Assembly (NCBI GenBank): GCA_018240285.1
Contig: JAFEGA010000004.1
Span: 134,992 to 198,991, forward strand
Direction of reading: 5' to 3'
Origin: Pseudomonadota bacterium
Lineage (GTDB): Bacteria > Pseudomonadota > Gammaproteobacteria > Burkholderiales > Nitrosomonadaceae
Length of the DNA stretch: 64,000 nucleotides
Position numbers and translations under genes: made by a program. The notes below the pieces were generated by a model. That model searched no databases and was not told where the DNA came from. It was given only the letters and a program-made list of their open reading frames with translations. This document shows, one piece after another, positions 35,576-45,062 of this stretch; position 1 is the stretch's first letter; every line of letters begins with the position of its first letter.

Positions 35576-37137
35576 CGCTCCATTTCATCTTGTACGCGCT
35601 TATCATCCCACTGCAATGCGGCGGCAACTTGTAAAACGATCCGCCGCAGCTGATCTTGCGTCAGCTTAGTGAGAATCAGCAACGGCAGGCGGCGGCGTAA
35701 CAGATCGTCGAGGTGAACGACCATTTCGTTCGTTGCGCAGTGCAGCAGATCGGCAACAATAAACGGCAGTGCTGGAACGATGCGCTGCGCCAAACTGCGG
35801 TCGGTTTCGATGCTGCGAAAAATGCTGGTCGTTTGCGTGCCGTGGCGGCGGAGCAGCCATTTTGCGCTGTCAGTATCGATGCCCAGTTGCGCTGCTCGGC
35901 TTTGCATTGCCGCAAACCATGCTGGAAACGCCTCTTGCGGCGCCCACGGGAAACGGTTGTGCTGCGTGGCGCAAGACTGCGAAACGCCTAATTGAGCGCA
36001 TACCGTGTCGACGATACAGGCGGCATCCTGGCGCGATGATGTGATTTTTCCACCGATGGCGTAGTGCGCGCCGTTGGCGGCGGTTTTCAATTCCCAATCG
36101 CGGCTGACGGCGGAAGGCGAGCCGGAAGCAGCAGTTTTTGATGATTGTTTAAAAACACGCACACCGGCAAAACGACCGATAACGTCGGCTTTGGTCCACG
36201 GCGTTTTCAGATAGCCGTTGGCGGCGGCCAACAGGTAATCGATATCGCTGTCATCGGCGCGAACCGTGTCGACATCGCCGGTGAAATCGGTATCGGTGGT
36301 GCCGAGCAGCGTTAGACCGTACCACGGAATCATGAAAAACACCCGGCCGTCGGATTGCGCGGTCAGCAGCAAGGCTTCATCGTTGAGCACCGCGGGCATC
36401 AGCAGATGAGTGCCTTTGGCCAGACGGCACCAGTCGCGGCTGGGCGGTTCTTGTGCCAACCACTGGCCGGTAGTGAAAACAATCTGCTTGGCGCGGATTT
36501 CCAGTTCGGTTTGCGATAGCTGATCGCGCACGATTGCACCGCTCGCCTTACCGCTGGTTTCCAATAATTGCACCAGCTTGCAGTAATTGACGCAGTGCGC
36601 TCTGGCTTGCTGCGCCCCGGCGATCAGTTCCAGCACCAGGCGCGCGTCGTCGGTTTGCGCATCGGCATAGGTGAAGCCGCCTTTCAAGGATGCCACGGTG
36701 AGCGCGGGAAAATGTGCAGTGAATTGCTCCGCATTGAAATAGCGGTGTTGCATGCCAGGCTCAGGATCGTGCGCCAGAAAATCGTACAACGTCAGCCCTA
36801 GTTTCAGTTGCAGGCGATTTAGGCGTTGCTGCGCATACACAGGCACGCCAAAGCGCAATGGCCAGACGCGGTGCGGTGCGTTATGCAGCAGCAAAGTGCG
36901 TTCTTTGAGCGATTTTCCGACCAGTTTGAAATCGTACGTTTCCAGATAGCGCAGCCCGCCGTGAATCAATTTACTCGATGCGGATGAGGTAGCACTGGCC
37001 CAGTCGTTTTGTTCAACGAGGGCGACGCTCAGGCCGCGCAGTGCGGCGTCATACGCGGTCCAAGCGCCATAGATACCGCCGCCGCATACCAATAGATCGA
37101 AGGGTTGATTTTTTAATGCAGCGAAATCCCGTTTCAT
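35551..37137 (-). CDS. glpD: aerobic glycerol-3-phosphate dehydrogenase
   Basis: The 528-residue flavoprotein has an N-terminal FAD Rossmann motif (LLVCGGGIYGAWTAYDAALR) and characteristic blocks NDWASATSSASSKLIHGGLR near residue 42, LLGTTDTDFTG near 255 and DLLHCATNEMVVHLDDLLRR near 460. GlpD oxidises glycerol-3-phosphate to dihydroxyacetone phosphate at the membrane and feeds electrons to quinone. The gene follows the glycerophosphodiesterase with a 4-bp overlap and overlaps the FGGY kinase, so all three are one operon. The C-terminal LLRRRLPLLILT is normal for the family. Confidence 0.93.
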   Translation of the reverse strand: MKRDFAALKNQPFDLLVCGGGIYGAWTAYDAALRGLSVALVEQNDWASATSSASSKLIHGGLRYLETYDFKLVGKSLKERTLLLHNAPHRVWPLRFGVPVYAQQRLNRLQLKLGLTLYDFLAHDPEPGMQHRYFNAEQFTAHFPALTVASLKGGFTYADAQTDDARLVLELIAGAQQARAHCVNYCKLVQLLETSGKASGAIVRDQLSQTELEIRAKQIVFTTGQWLAQEPPSRDWCRLAKGTHLLMPAVLNDEALLLTAQSDGRVFFMIPWYGLTLLGTTDTDFTGDVDTVRADDSDIDYLLAAANGYLKTPWTKADVIGRFAGVRVFKQSSKTAASGSPSAVSRDWELKTAANGAHYAIGGKITSSRQDAACIVDTVCAQLGVSQSCATQHNRFPWAPQEAFPAWFAAMQSRAAQLGIDTDSAKWLLRRHGTQTTSIFRSIETDRSLAQRIVPALPFIVADLLHCATNEMVVHLDDLLRRRLPLLILTKLTQDQLRRIVLQVAAALQWDDKRVQDEMERCTPWITP

Positions 37138-37886
37138 CGGTCGCGTAGCGCCAGCGCCTGTTGCGGCAAGTCGCTGATGAGGATATCGACGTTCAGTTGC
37201 AAGGCCTTGGTAATTTCCGCTTCGCTGTTACAGGTATAAACCGCAACGCACTTATCTTGCTCACGTAACAGCTCAACCATCTCGCTATCCAAATTTTCAA
37301 TCGGCAAACAAAGTCCATACAAGAAAGTATGCGTGTTGAGCAGTGCTCGCGCATCCGCGATGGTTTGATCGGTTTCAAAATTGTAGATCAGCGGGAATTC
37401 CGGTTGATATTGATGTGCGTACTCGAGACTGGCCAGATTGAACGACGAGACCATGATGCGGTGCTCGGGATTTTCACCAACCAGATCCAGTGTCTGGCGG
37501 ATTTTCAATTGATGGCGGGAAACCGGTTCCCAGTCGCGGTTTTTGACTTCGATCAGCAAACGGCAGCGGGTACGGTAGGCGGTGAGAAAATCCTGCAACG
37601 TCATCAGACCTTCGCCGTCCGATTCCGGATGGATCAATGCTGTGAGCTGGTGGTAATCAAAATCGTCGATGTGCTTGCCGTTCAGACCGATTCTGTTAAG
37701 GAAGCGGTCATGCCAAAGCACCGCAATTTCATCCCGGCTCAATTGTACGTCGGTTTCAATGCCGTCAATGGCATACCCTAGCGCTTTATCGAAAGCGCTG
37801 CGGGTATTTTCAAATGCTTCCCGGTTTGCGCCGCGATGCGCGAACACCAGAGGTTTTTTGCGCGGCTGATGGCTATGCGGTGACAT
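37134..37886 (-). CDS. ugpQ: glycerophosphodiester phosphodiesterase
   Basis: The 250-residue GDPD-family protein begins with the catalytic block VFAHRGANREAFENTRSAF (the HRG...ENT motif) and has GIETDVQLSRDEIAVLWHDR with the second metal and His residues near residue 42. No signal peptide is visible (the start is SPHSHQPRKK), so it should be cytoplasmic like UgpQ. It releases glycerol-3-phosphate from deacylated phospholipids, which the downstream GlpD then oxidises. It overlaps glpD by four bases. It lies 18 bp after the ankyrin gene. Confidence 0.92.
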   Translation of the reverse strand: MSPHSHQPRKKPLVFAHRGANREAFENTRSAFDKALGYAIDGIETDVQLSRDEIAVLWHDRFLNRIGLNGKHIDDFDYHQLTALIHPESDGEGLMTLQDFLTAYRTRCRLLIEVKNRDWEPVSRHQLKIRQTLDLVGENPEHRIMVSSFNLASLEYAHQYQPEFPLIYNFETDQTIADARALLNTHTFLYGLCLPIENLDSEMVELLREQDKCVAVYTCNSEAEITKALQLNVDILISDLPQQALALRDR

Positions 37887-37904
37887 CGCGGCAGCGGGGA
37901 TAAG

Positions 37905-39065
37905 TTATTTTGCAGCGGCTTGCAATATTTCGATGATGGCCGGATCCTTGGCTATTTCAGCCGCGGTTTTTCCGGTTTTGCTTTTGATTTTCGGATCGGC
38001 GCCTTTGGCCAGCAGCGTTTTCACGGTATCGGCATGTTCGTGCAAGCCGGCCCACATCAAAGCGGTTACGCCATCCTCGTTTTGCAGGTCGATTTTTGCG
38101 CCGTTCTCCAGCAAAGCGTCAATGACGGCTGTATGGCCGTTTTGTGCCGCCAGGATCAGCGGTGTGAATCCGTTGGTTGCGCGGTGGTCTACTGCGGCAC
38201 CGTGCTTGAGCAATGCTTTGACCACATCGGTGTGACCGAGCAGTGCCGCGAGCGTGAGCGGGGTTGCGTTATTTTTGTCTTGTACATCCACTTTGACGCC
38301 TTTATCCAGCAGCGTGTTAACAATCTCGATATGGCCGTTTTGCGCCGCGATGAAAAGCGGTGTCGTATCATTGATCGCAACGGTGTCGACCGGCGCATTC
38401 TTCGCCAACAGCATTTTGACAATTTCGGTATGGCCGTTCCTAGCCGCCATATATAACGCGGTGGTATTGTCGGCGGCTTGCGCGTCGATTTTCGCACCTT
38501 TTTCCAGTAATTTGCCGACGATGCCGGTTCTGCCGTCCATGGCGGCGATGATCAGGGCGGTGAGCTTATCCTGTGTTTGTAAATGAATATCCGTGCCTTT
38601 TTCCAGTAACGTGTCGGCAATGCCTTCATGACCCTTTTGGATCGCCAGCATCAATGCCGTGATGCCGTCGTTTGTTTGCACATTAATTTGCGCGCCTTTC
38701 GCCAGTAATGCGTCGACTACAGCGGCATGGCCGTTCTTGGCAGCAATGATCAGCGCTGTCGCGCCACCGGCGTTTTTCAGATTGACGTCGGCATTCTTCT
38801 CCAATAGCAAGTTGACGTTATCGGCGTGACCGTACTGCGAGGCGACGATCAGCGCGCTGAATCCCTTGTCATTTTGATAATTGACGTTGACTCCTTTATC
38901 CAGTAACTGCTTGAGGTTTTCCGGTTGTCCGGAGAATGCCGCTTTAAGAAATTCGGCTTCATCATCGGCAGCGGCGCTGGCGGCAGAGACGGTCAGCATT
39001 GCGGCTATGATCGGGAGAATAATGAATGTGCGCGTAAAATTTACAAAGTTTTTTATATAATTCAT
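37905..39065 (-). CDS. exported protein of 11 ankyrin repeats
   Basis: After a signal peptide (to about residue 32, ASAA), the 386-residue protein is almost entirely ankyrin repeats: I count 11 modules of exactly 33 residues, each with the pattern TALxxAAxxGHxxxVxxLLxKGAxVxxxx. Examples are GGATALIIAAKNGHAAVVDA and INDTTPLFIAAQNGHIEIVN. Ankyrin stacks bind proteins. Export to the periplasm is expected; the partner is unknown. The DNA repeats are 99-bp units with third-position drift, so the array is old rather than recently expanded. It is just upstream of, and codirectional with, the glycerol-phosphate operon; it may or may not share it. Confidence 0.9.
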   Translation of the reverse strand: MNYIKNFVNFTRTFIILPIIAAMLTVSAASAAADDEAEFLKAAFSGQPENLKQLLDKGVNVNYQNDKGFSALIVASQYGHADNVNLLLEKNADVNLKNAGGATALIIAAKNGHAAVVDALLAKGAQINVQTNDGITALMLAIQKGHEGIADTLLEKGTDIHLQTQDKLTALIIAAMDGRTGIVGKLLEKGAKIDAQAADNTTALYMAARNGHTEIVKMLLAKNAPVDTVAINDTTPLFIAAQNGHIEIVNTLLDKGVKVDVQDKNNATPLTLAALLGHTDVVKALLKHGAAVDHRATNGFTPLILAAQNGHTAVIDALLENGAKIDLQNEDGVTALMWAGLHEHADTVKTLLAKGADPKIKSKTGKTAAEIAKDPAIIEILQAAAK

Positions 39066-39304
39066 CGGTGATACCTATATCGGGCTCGTGTTGTAGTAAT
39101 CGATTTCCAGGATTTAATTACGGAATAAACGGATCAATGCACTTGGCATTGATGATGGATAGTTGCTTTTCATGGCCGGTATTTTAACTCAGAAATATCT
39201 TTTCTTCGTTCTAATTGGTTGGTTAAGATGAGCGTTTTATTTTTTGCCAAGGAAGTGCTGAAAAATGATTGCATCCGGCTTCGCGGCTTTCATGATTGAT
39301 TCCT

Positions 39305-40048
39305 ATGCATGATTGGATAACTCCCAGTTGGCCTGCGCCGGCCAATGTCAAAGCGTTGTTTACCACTCGCAGCGGTGGCGTTAGCAGTGGGGCAAACGGC
39401 GTTTACGCTTCACTGAATCTGGGGGCGCATGTCAATGATGATCCGGCGCATGTGATTCGCAATCGCGCGCTATTGCGTCACCATTTGCCGAATGAGCCGA
39501 AATGGTTGAAACAAGTGCACGGCAACTTACCCATCTGGATCGACGAGACTGAAGCGGAAACACCGCAAGGTGATGCAGTGCTGAGCCGCACGCAAGGCAC
39601 GGTGTGCGCCGTCATGGTGGCCGATTGTTTGCCGGTGTTTTTGTGTGATAAAGCAGGCGTCACGGTGGGCATCGTGCATGCCGGATGGCGCGGACTGGCG
39701 GGCGGGATCATTGAGCAGTCGGCTGCCGCGATGCAAAGCGATTGCGGGCAATTGATGGCGTGGCTCGGACCGGCCATCGGGCCGGATAGCTTTGAGGTCG
39801 GCAGCGATGTGTACGATGCTTTTGTGCAGCATGACGCGCAAGCGGCGCAGGCTTTCAAATCGAGCAATGGGCGCGGAAAAAAATGGCTGGCGGATATTTT
39901 TCTGCTGGCGCGGCAGCGGTTGAACAGTTGCGGTGTTACGGAAATTTACGGCGGCGGCGTTTGCACCTATAGCGATCCGGCGCGGTTTTTTTCCTATCGT
40001 CGCGATGGTGAGACCGGGCGGATGGCGGCGTTAATCTGGCTTGAATAA
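39305..40048 (+). CDS. pgeF: YfiH/PgeF-family polyphenol oxidase / laccase-domain protein
   Basis: I start at ATG 39305 (MHDWITPSWPAPANVKALF); an upstream TTG is less likely. The 247-residue protein has the family blocks TTRSGGVSSGANGVYASLNL near residue 21, KWLKQVHGN, VCAVMVADCLPVFLCD, VGIVHAGWRGLAGGIIEQSA and GGGVCTYSDPARFFSYRRDG. The Cys and His residues in VADCLPV and VHAGW form the copper/zinc site. Members act as purine nucleoside phosphorylases or in peptidoglycan quality control (PgeF). It precedes a ZIP transporter by ~70 bp on the same strand. Confidence 0.92.
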   Translation: MHDWITPSWPAPANVKALFTTRSGGVSSGANGVYASLNLGAHVNDDPAHVIRNRALLRHHLPNEPKWLKQVHGNLPIWIDETEAETPQGDAVLSRTQGTVCAVMVADCLPVFLCDKAGVTVGIVHAGWRGLAGGIIEQSAAAMQSDCGQLMAWLGPAIGPDSFEVGSDVYDAFVQHDAQAAQAFKSSNGRGKKWLADIFLLARQRLNSCGVTEIYGGGVCTYSDPARFFSYRRDGETGRMAALIWLE

Positions 40049-40117
40049 AATTCTTAACCGATTAATTTATTATGCTGTAACAGCGTATAATCCGGCCTTT
40101 CTTTTGCAGTGAGTTTT

Positions 40118-40936
40118 ATGTCGACGCTTACCTGGATCATAACCGCCAGCTTGCTGGGTGGGGTATTGAGTTTGCTGTTTGCCGCAATACTGGCGCTCAA
40201 TGCCCGGGTGTCGTGGCTTTCCATGCTGGTGTCGTATGCCATTGGTGCATTGCTGGGTGCCGCTTTCCTGAATACATTGCCGGAAGCGCTTGAACTTTCA
40301 GACAATCCGGCGCAAGTCACGATCATCGTATTGCTCGGTATTCTGGTCTTTTTTATTTTGGAAAAGCTGGTGCTATGGCGCCATTGTCATTTGGATGATT
40401 GCGAAGCGCACGATCTGACGCACGCGCACGATGTCCCGGCAGCTGTGATTCCTTCTTCAAGTAGTCACCATGCGCATGATCACGGTCGTAGCGGGATCAT
40501 GATCATAGTGGGTGATACCTTTCATAATTTTGTCGATGGCATCTTGATCGCGGCTGCTTTCATGGTGGATGTGCAATTGGGTATCGTGACATCGATCGCG
40601 ATTATCGCGCACGAAATCCCGCAGGAAGCAGGGGACTTTATTATTCTGCTGAACTCGGGTTATACCCGCCGCATGGCGTTTCTGCTGAATCTGTTGTCCA
40701 GCTTTGCCACGCTGGTGGGTGGCGTATTGGCTTATTTCATGCTGCATAACATGAATTTTCTGGTGCAGCCGTTACTGGCGATTGCTTCGGCCAGCATGAT
40801 TTATGTGGCGATGTCGGATCTGATTCCGGGGTTGCACAAGCGTCCGGAGATTCATGCGACTGTTCAGCAGGTAGCATTGATTTTACTGGGCATTGCTTCG
40901 ATTTGGATCACGGGAAGTTTTTTTCCGCATGACTGA
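40118..40936 (+). CDS. ZIP-family metal transporter
   Basis: The ~272-residue inner-membrane protein (ATG 40118; GTG 40109 is an alternative) has about eight helices and a histidine-rich cytoplasmic loop (HCHLDDCEAHDLTHAHD, then SSSSHHAHDHGRSG). The conserved metal-path residues are in GDTFHNFVDGILIAAAF near residue 133 and IAIIAHEIPQEAGDFIILLN near residue 163. This is the ZIP (Zrt/Irt-like) signature; Zn2+ or another divalent ion is likely. A Zn efflux/uptake link to the czc operon at 52-58 kb is possible but unproven. Confidence 0.92.
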   Translation: MSTLTWIITASLLGGVLSLLFAAILALNARVSWLSMLVSYAIGALLGAAFLNTLPEALELSDNPAQVTIIVLLGILVFFILEKLVLWRHCHLDDCEAHDLTHAHDVPAAVIPSSSSHHAHDHGRSGIMIIVGDTFHNFVDGILIAAAFMVDVQLGIVTSIAIIAHEIPQEAGDFIILLNSGYTRRMAFLLNLLSSFATLVGGVLAYFMLHNMNFLVQPLLAIASASMIYVAMSDLIPGLHKRPEIHATVQQVALILLGIASIWITGSFFPHD

Positions 40937-40972
40937 TGCCATGTTCCGGCAACTTTACTGACGAGGTATGTA

Positions 40973-41389
40973 ATGATGAAACGATGGATTGTGCTGTTAT
41001 TGCTGCTTTTTTGCATCAGTGCTGTGCAGGCGCAAGAGGGCAATATTCTTGAGAAAGTGGAAAGCAGCGCACGCACCTGGCTTGGGTTAGTCGATAGCGG
41101 AAGCTATCAAGAGAGCTGGGAAAACGCCTCACCGTTATTTAAGGAAAAAACATCCGAGGCGGCATGGGTCAAATCGATTACCGCCATCAGGGCGCCGCGG
41201 GGTGCAATGAATGCACGGTATATCGCTACCGCCGGCTCAACGAAATCGTTATCGGGATTACCCGATGGGGATTATGTCGTCTTGCAGTTTTACACGACTT
41301 TTGCGGAAAAAGGTCTGGCGTTGGAGACGATCACGCTGACGAAAGCGCAAGACGATGCATGGCAGATCGCCGCTTACGAAATCAAGTGA
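40973..41389 (+). CDS. DUF4019-domain exported protein
   Basis: The 138-residue protein has a signal peptide (MKRWIVLLLLLFCISAVQAQ) and a DUF4019 domain, with the block ARTWLGLVDSGSYQESWENA near residue 33, FKEKTSEAAWVKSITAIRAP, YVVLQFYTTFAEKGLALETI and a final DDAWQIAAYEIK. DUF4019 proteins are small periplasmic proteins with a cystatin/NTF2-like fold of unknown function. A GAGG precedes the paired ATG ATG. It follows the ZIP gene by 36 bp. Confidence 0.85.
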   Translation: MMKRWIVLLLLLFCISAVQAQEGNILEKVESSARTWLGLVDSGSYQESWENASPLFKEKTSEAAWVKSITAIRAPRGAMNARYIATAGSTKSLSGLPDGDYVVLQFYTTFAEKGLALETITLTKAQDDAWQIAAYEIK

Positions 41390-41419
41390 GATACCGGATT
41401 TTCGCGTCGCTAGGGAGGC

Positions 41420-44002
41420 TCAGCTGGCGCCCTTGAATCCTTGCGAAATCCGGTAATAGACGCGCCGCACTGGCGTGCCATAACGTTCGATTACGCGGTA
41501 TTCGATGGAACCGGGGTTGTCGAGCATGGGACTGACTTCAGTGGTTCTTGCGCGGATTTTTTCTAAATGACGGCGTTTCATGCCGACCTGGATAACAGGG
41601 CGATCGGAAGGCTCCTTCGATGGCAGCCAGTATTCGTACATGGCGCCGCTATCGCCAAACATATTGCGTGAACGGATATCCAATTTTTCGCCATGCGTAT
41701 AAAAATATAACGCGCTGGCGACGGCCCATTTGCTCATGCCGACGATGATGGGATCCTGACCGGTTTGTTCCTTCACTTCCGCGGCAATTTGCTTGATTTC
41801 ACCGGCTGTTTCCCGCCAGAAATAATGTTCTGTGAATAAATGATAAGGAATGCCTGGTATTCCCAGCACGACATAGTGCAGCACAAAAGCGTAAGCAAAA
41901 ATGCAAGTAATGATGGTTAGCCGCCAACTGGCTTGGATGCGCTTGGCAAACATGCTGATATGACCGGTTTGTCCGATCATCCAGGCGATAGCGGGTAGAA
42001 CCGCGAGCCAGAGAGGAATGGTCCAATGAAAGTGCGGTTTGTCAAAAGCACTGACGCTGAAAAAAAAGAAAAAGGGAACAACGGTAAAAATCTGCACAAA
42101 TAACTGACGCCTGCGTTCAAATTGCCGGTTTTCGGGCTGCTTGACCGGAAATAGGGCTAGTACTGCCGCCGCAAAGCCAATTGGGGTTAGTAATACCAGG
42201 ATGTGAAAAATGAAATGATGCACGGCGAAGTGATGCTGGACATGCACCAGCCGATCGAACTGAAAAACAAACGATGCCCAATCATTTTCATAGTTCCAGA
42301 TCAGCGCCGGTGAAAAAAGTGCCAGCACCAATAACGCAGCCAGGTAGGGGTGCGGACGTTTCAGCCAGCGCCGCGCTACCGGATCTGAAATGATGAAAAC
42401 AAACGCCGCAATACCCAGCAGTCCGATGGCATATTCGGATAGTAATCCGGCACCAAAGGCGATTCCCGCCCCCAGCCATGCCGAGCTCCGGCCGGCAATC
42501 AGCGCGCGTTCCATGTAGTACAGCGCGGCGGCCCAGGCGGCAATCAGCGGTGCGTCGGGGGTCATCAATAAGCCGGAGCCAAACCCCAATGGCAGAATCA
42601 CCAGTAACAGCAAGGTGCGCATTGCCGTGGATTTGTCGTACAAATTCTGCGCCAGTGCGTAGAGATACCCCATCGTAATCAGACCGCACAGCAACGCGCC
42701 GATACGCACACCGAATTCATTGTGTCCGAGAAGAGATGTGCCGAACCAGATTAACCAAGCGACCATGGGCGGGTGGTCGTAGAAACTGAGATCCATGTGC
42801 TGGGCATACTGCCAGTAATACGCTTCATCGGGTATGAGTTGCGCCAGGCCGGAATATACCAGGCGCAACATGATGGCAAAGAGCACAATGCCGATCGCTG
42901 CGGTGCGCCAGCGTATTTCCAGCGAAGGCAGATCCTTTTCGCTGGGAAATACATAAAAAGCTGAACCGAGATAATTTACCGCAGCAGTGACCACGATGGC
43001 GGGAAAAATCGCCAGCAAAGGCGGCACATGCCAAGCATAGACCAGCAAAGCCAAAACGCCGCCGCGCAATAATAACGCAAGCGCGCCGACCGTCAGAAAA
43101 CGGCCGAACTGATGCCATTTAAGATAGCCCGCATGGTGTTCACGGAACGACCACTTGGAGTTGAATGTATAGTTAGTGACTGCGGCGACAAAAAAACTGG
43201 CGAAGTGCGCCAACGCCAGTCCGGCATCACGGCTGATCATCCAGTGAAAAATAAAGGCGTCGATCAACGCGCCGGATAATCCCACTAAAGCGAAACGTCC
43301 GGCAGTGTTCAGCGTGGCTGTGCCACCGGCCAGCGTGATCAGGCGCTGAATATAGGCTTGCTGGTGAGATAGCGATAATTTCGATGCACCCTGTGTGCGG
43401 TCACGGAAACAGATTGGCACTTCGGTGACGCGCAATTTCCCTTGGTTGGCCATCAGCAATTCGAGCAGAATCTTATAGCCATGCGCTTGATTGGAAATGC
43501 TCGCCGCCAGTTCGCGGCGGAATGCGAAGAAACCGGAGGTGGCATCGTTCACGTCGCACAATGGACGGGCGATCCAGCCGCCAGCGCGCGATAGCAGCCG
43601 CCGGTACCACGGCCAGTTTTCCGTGCTGCCACCTTGGACATACCGGCTGCCAATAGCGACATCGTAATCACCTTGCAATACCGGTGTAACGATTGCCGGC
43701 AGGTGTTCCGGCGAGTGACTCAAATCGGCGTCCATGACAACGATGACATCGCTCCGGGCTGCTGCTGCACCGGCCAGAATTGATGCAGTGAGATCCGGTT
43801 TTTCGCGCCGTTCGATCAGATGAACGTTAGCGCGGTTTTTCCAGGCGCGTACTTTATCCGGTGTGCCATCCGTGGAGTCATCGTCGACGAAAATAATTTC
43901 AAAACTATCCGCGCCGAAATCAACGGCAAGTATACGAGTTAACAGTGAATCGATATTTCCGGCTTCATTCAATGTGGGCACTACAATGGAAAATTGGGTC
44001 AT
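41420..44002 (-). CDS. GT2 / GtrA / ArnT-like triple-fusion glycosyltransferase
   Basis: The 860-residue protein has three parts. Residues 1-235 are a polyprenol-phosphate mannose synthase-like GT2 (FSIVVPTLNEAGNIDSLL; VVMDADLSHSPEHLP; YKILLELLMANQGKLRVTEV). Residues 245-360 are a GtrA-like four-helix domain (GRFALVGLSGALIDAFIFHW; FVAAVTNYTFNSKWSFREHH). Residues 375-860 are an ArnT/PMT-like GT-C enzyme with LAQLIPDEAYYWQYAQHMDL, YDHPPMVAWLIW and ~10 helices. In order these could make, flip and use an undecaprenyl-phosphate sugar on one chain. The acceptor is unknown. It follows mltG by 47 bp and is downstream of the fab cluster. Confidence 0.9.
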   Translation of the reverse strand: MTQFSIVVPTLNEAGNIDSLLTRILAVDFGADSFEIIFVDDDSTDGTPDKVRAWKNRANVHLIERREKPDLTASILAGAAAARSDVIVVMDADLSHSPEHLPAIVTPVLQGDYDVAIGSRYVQGGSTENWPWYRRLLSRAGGWIARPLCDVNDATSGFFAFRRELAASISNQAHGYKILLELLMANQGKLRVTEVPICFRDRTQGASKLSLSHQQAYIQRLITLAGGTATLNTAGRFALVGLSGALIDAFIFHWMISRDAGLALAHFASFFVAAVTNYTFNSKWSFREHHAGYLKWHQFGRFLTVGALALLLRGGVLALLVYAWHVPPLLAIFPAIVVTAAVNYLGSAFYVFPSEKDLPSLEIRWRTAAIGIVLFAIMLRLVYSGLAQLIPDEAYYWQYAQHMDLSFYDHPPMVAWLIWFGTSLLGHNEFGVRIGALLCGLITMGYLYALAQNLYDKSTAMRTLLLLVILPLGFGSGLLMTPDAPLIAAWAAALYYMERALIAGRSSAWLGAGIAFGAGLLSEYAIGLLGIAAFVFIISDPVARRWLKRPHPYLAALLVLALFSPALIWNYENDWASFVFQFDRLVHVQHHFAVHHFIFHILVLLTPIGFAAAVLALFPVKQPENRQFERRRQLFVQIFTVVPFFFFFSVSAFDKPHFHWTIPLWLAVLPAIAWMIGQTGHISMFAKRIQASWRLTIITCIFAYAFVLHYVVLGIPGIPYHLFTEHYFWRETAGEIKQIAAEVKEQTGQDPIIVGMSKWAVASALYFYTHGEKLDIRSRNMFGDSGAMYEYWLPSKEPSDRPVIQVGMKRRHLEKIRARTTEVSPMLDNPGSIEYRVIERYGTPVRRVYYRISQGFKGAS

Positions 44003-44049
44003 GTAGTTGCACGCATTAGCAGTGAGAAGGGATGGTATGCGGCATGGCT

Positions 44050-45045
44050 TTATTTTTGCTGCTTCTGGTATTTATTAACCGCTTTATTATGATCTGTCAG
44101 ATTTGTGGAAAACTGGGATTCGCCATTACCTTTTGCCACAAAATACAGTGCATCCGTTTCGGCCGGATTTAACGCTGCGCGAATGGAGGCGAGACTGGGC
44201 AAAGCGATCGGGGTGGGCGGCAAACCTGCGCGAGTATAAGTGTTGTACTCCTGATCGGCAAGCAAATCCTGCTTGCGCAGATTGCCGTCAAACTGCTCAC
44301 CCATACCGTAAATAACAGTGGGATCCGTTTGCAGACGCATGCCTTTACGCAGCCTGTTGATGAATACACCGGCTATTTCAGCGCGATCGCTTTCGATGCC
44401 GGTTTCTTTCTCGATAATGGAGGCCAGAATGAGCGCTTCATAAGGCGAAGCCAGCGGCAAAGATTCCGCACGCGACGCCCAGCTCGTTTGCAGATGATTG
44501 TGCAGGGTGCGATAGGCGCGCTGCAAAATTTCGATATCGCTGCTGTCTCTGACAAAAAAATACGTATCGGGGAAAAATAATCCTTCGGCAGCAGTTTCGG
44601 TTGCGCCAATCAAATGCAGAATTTCTTGATCGCTCAACCCGGCAGTACGATTTTGCATGGCCGGGTGCTCGGCGAGCATTTTTTTTAGTTGTGCAAAAGT
44701 CGAACCTTCAACAATTCTGATTTCACTCTGCTTCGCATCCCCTTTGGTCAGATAGTTCAGCAACGCAATCTGGGTGATGTTCTCGGTCAGCAGATAATCT
44801 CCGGCTTTGACGGCGGATTCCAGATTCAGATAACGTGCCAGCACGATCAATGACCATTTGCTGTGAATCACACCGGCATCGGCCAATTGCTGTGCAACTT
44901 GCTTCAGGTTGCTGCCGTGCCGGATAGAAAATTCATACGGCTTGGACGGCAGCGTGATACTGGAATGTACATGAAGATAAAACCATCCGATGACCAGGAT
45001 GGTTGAAAAAAAAACATAAAACAAGAGGCGTTTCAGCGTGTGCAT
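44050..45045 (-). CDS. mltG: endolytic murein transglycosylase MltG
   Basis: MltG cleaves nascent glycan strands in the periplasm and limits chain length. The 331-residue protein has an N-terminal membrane helix (LLFYVFFSTILVIGWFYL), a LysM-like region and the YceG catalytic domain: ALILASIIEKETGIESDRAE near residue 210 with the catalytic Glu, then VFINRLRKGMRLQTDPTVIY and RAGLPPTPIALPSLASIRAAL. It begins 17 bp after fabF, as in other bacteria, although the pabC gene usual between them is absent. The gene after it is a glycosyltransferase instead of tmk. Confidence 0.95.
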   Translation of the reverse strand: MHTLKRLLFYVFFSTILVIGWFYLHVHSSITLPSKPYEFSIRHGSNLKQVAQQLADAGVIHSKWSLIVLARYLNLESAVKAGDYLLTENITQIALLNYLTKGDAKQSEIRIVEGSTFAQLKKMLAEHPAMQNRTAGLSDQEILHLIGATETAAEGLFFPDTYFFVRDSSDIEILQRAYRTLHNHLQTSWASRAESLPLASPYEALILASIIEKETGIESDRAEIAGVFINRLRKGMRLQTDPTVIYGMGEQFDGNLRKQDLLADQEYNTYTRAGLPPTPIALPSLASIRAALNPAETDALYFVAKGNGESQFSTNLTDHNKAVNKYQKQQK

Positions 45046-45062
45046 GCGCCACCGGTGGAGGG

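Noticed and set aside
37905..39065. Ankyrin DNA repeats considered as a tandem-repeat or CRISPR-like array
   Set aside because: The 99-bp units are in-frame codons of a normal protein with third-position drift; no spacers are present.
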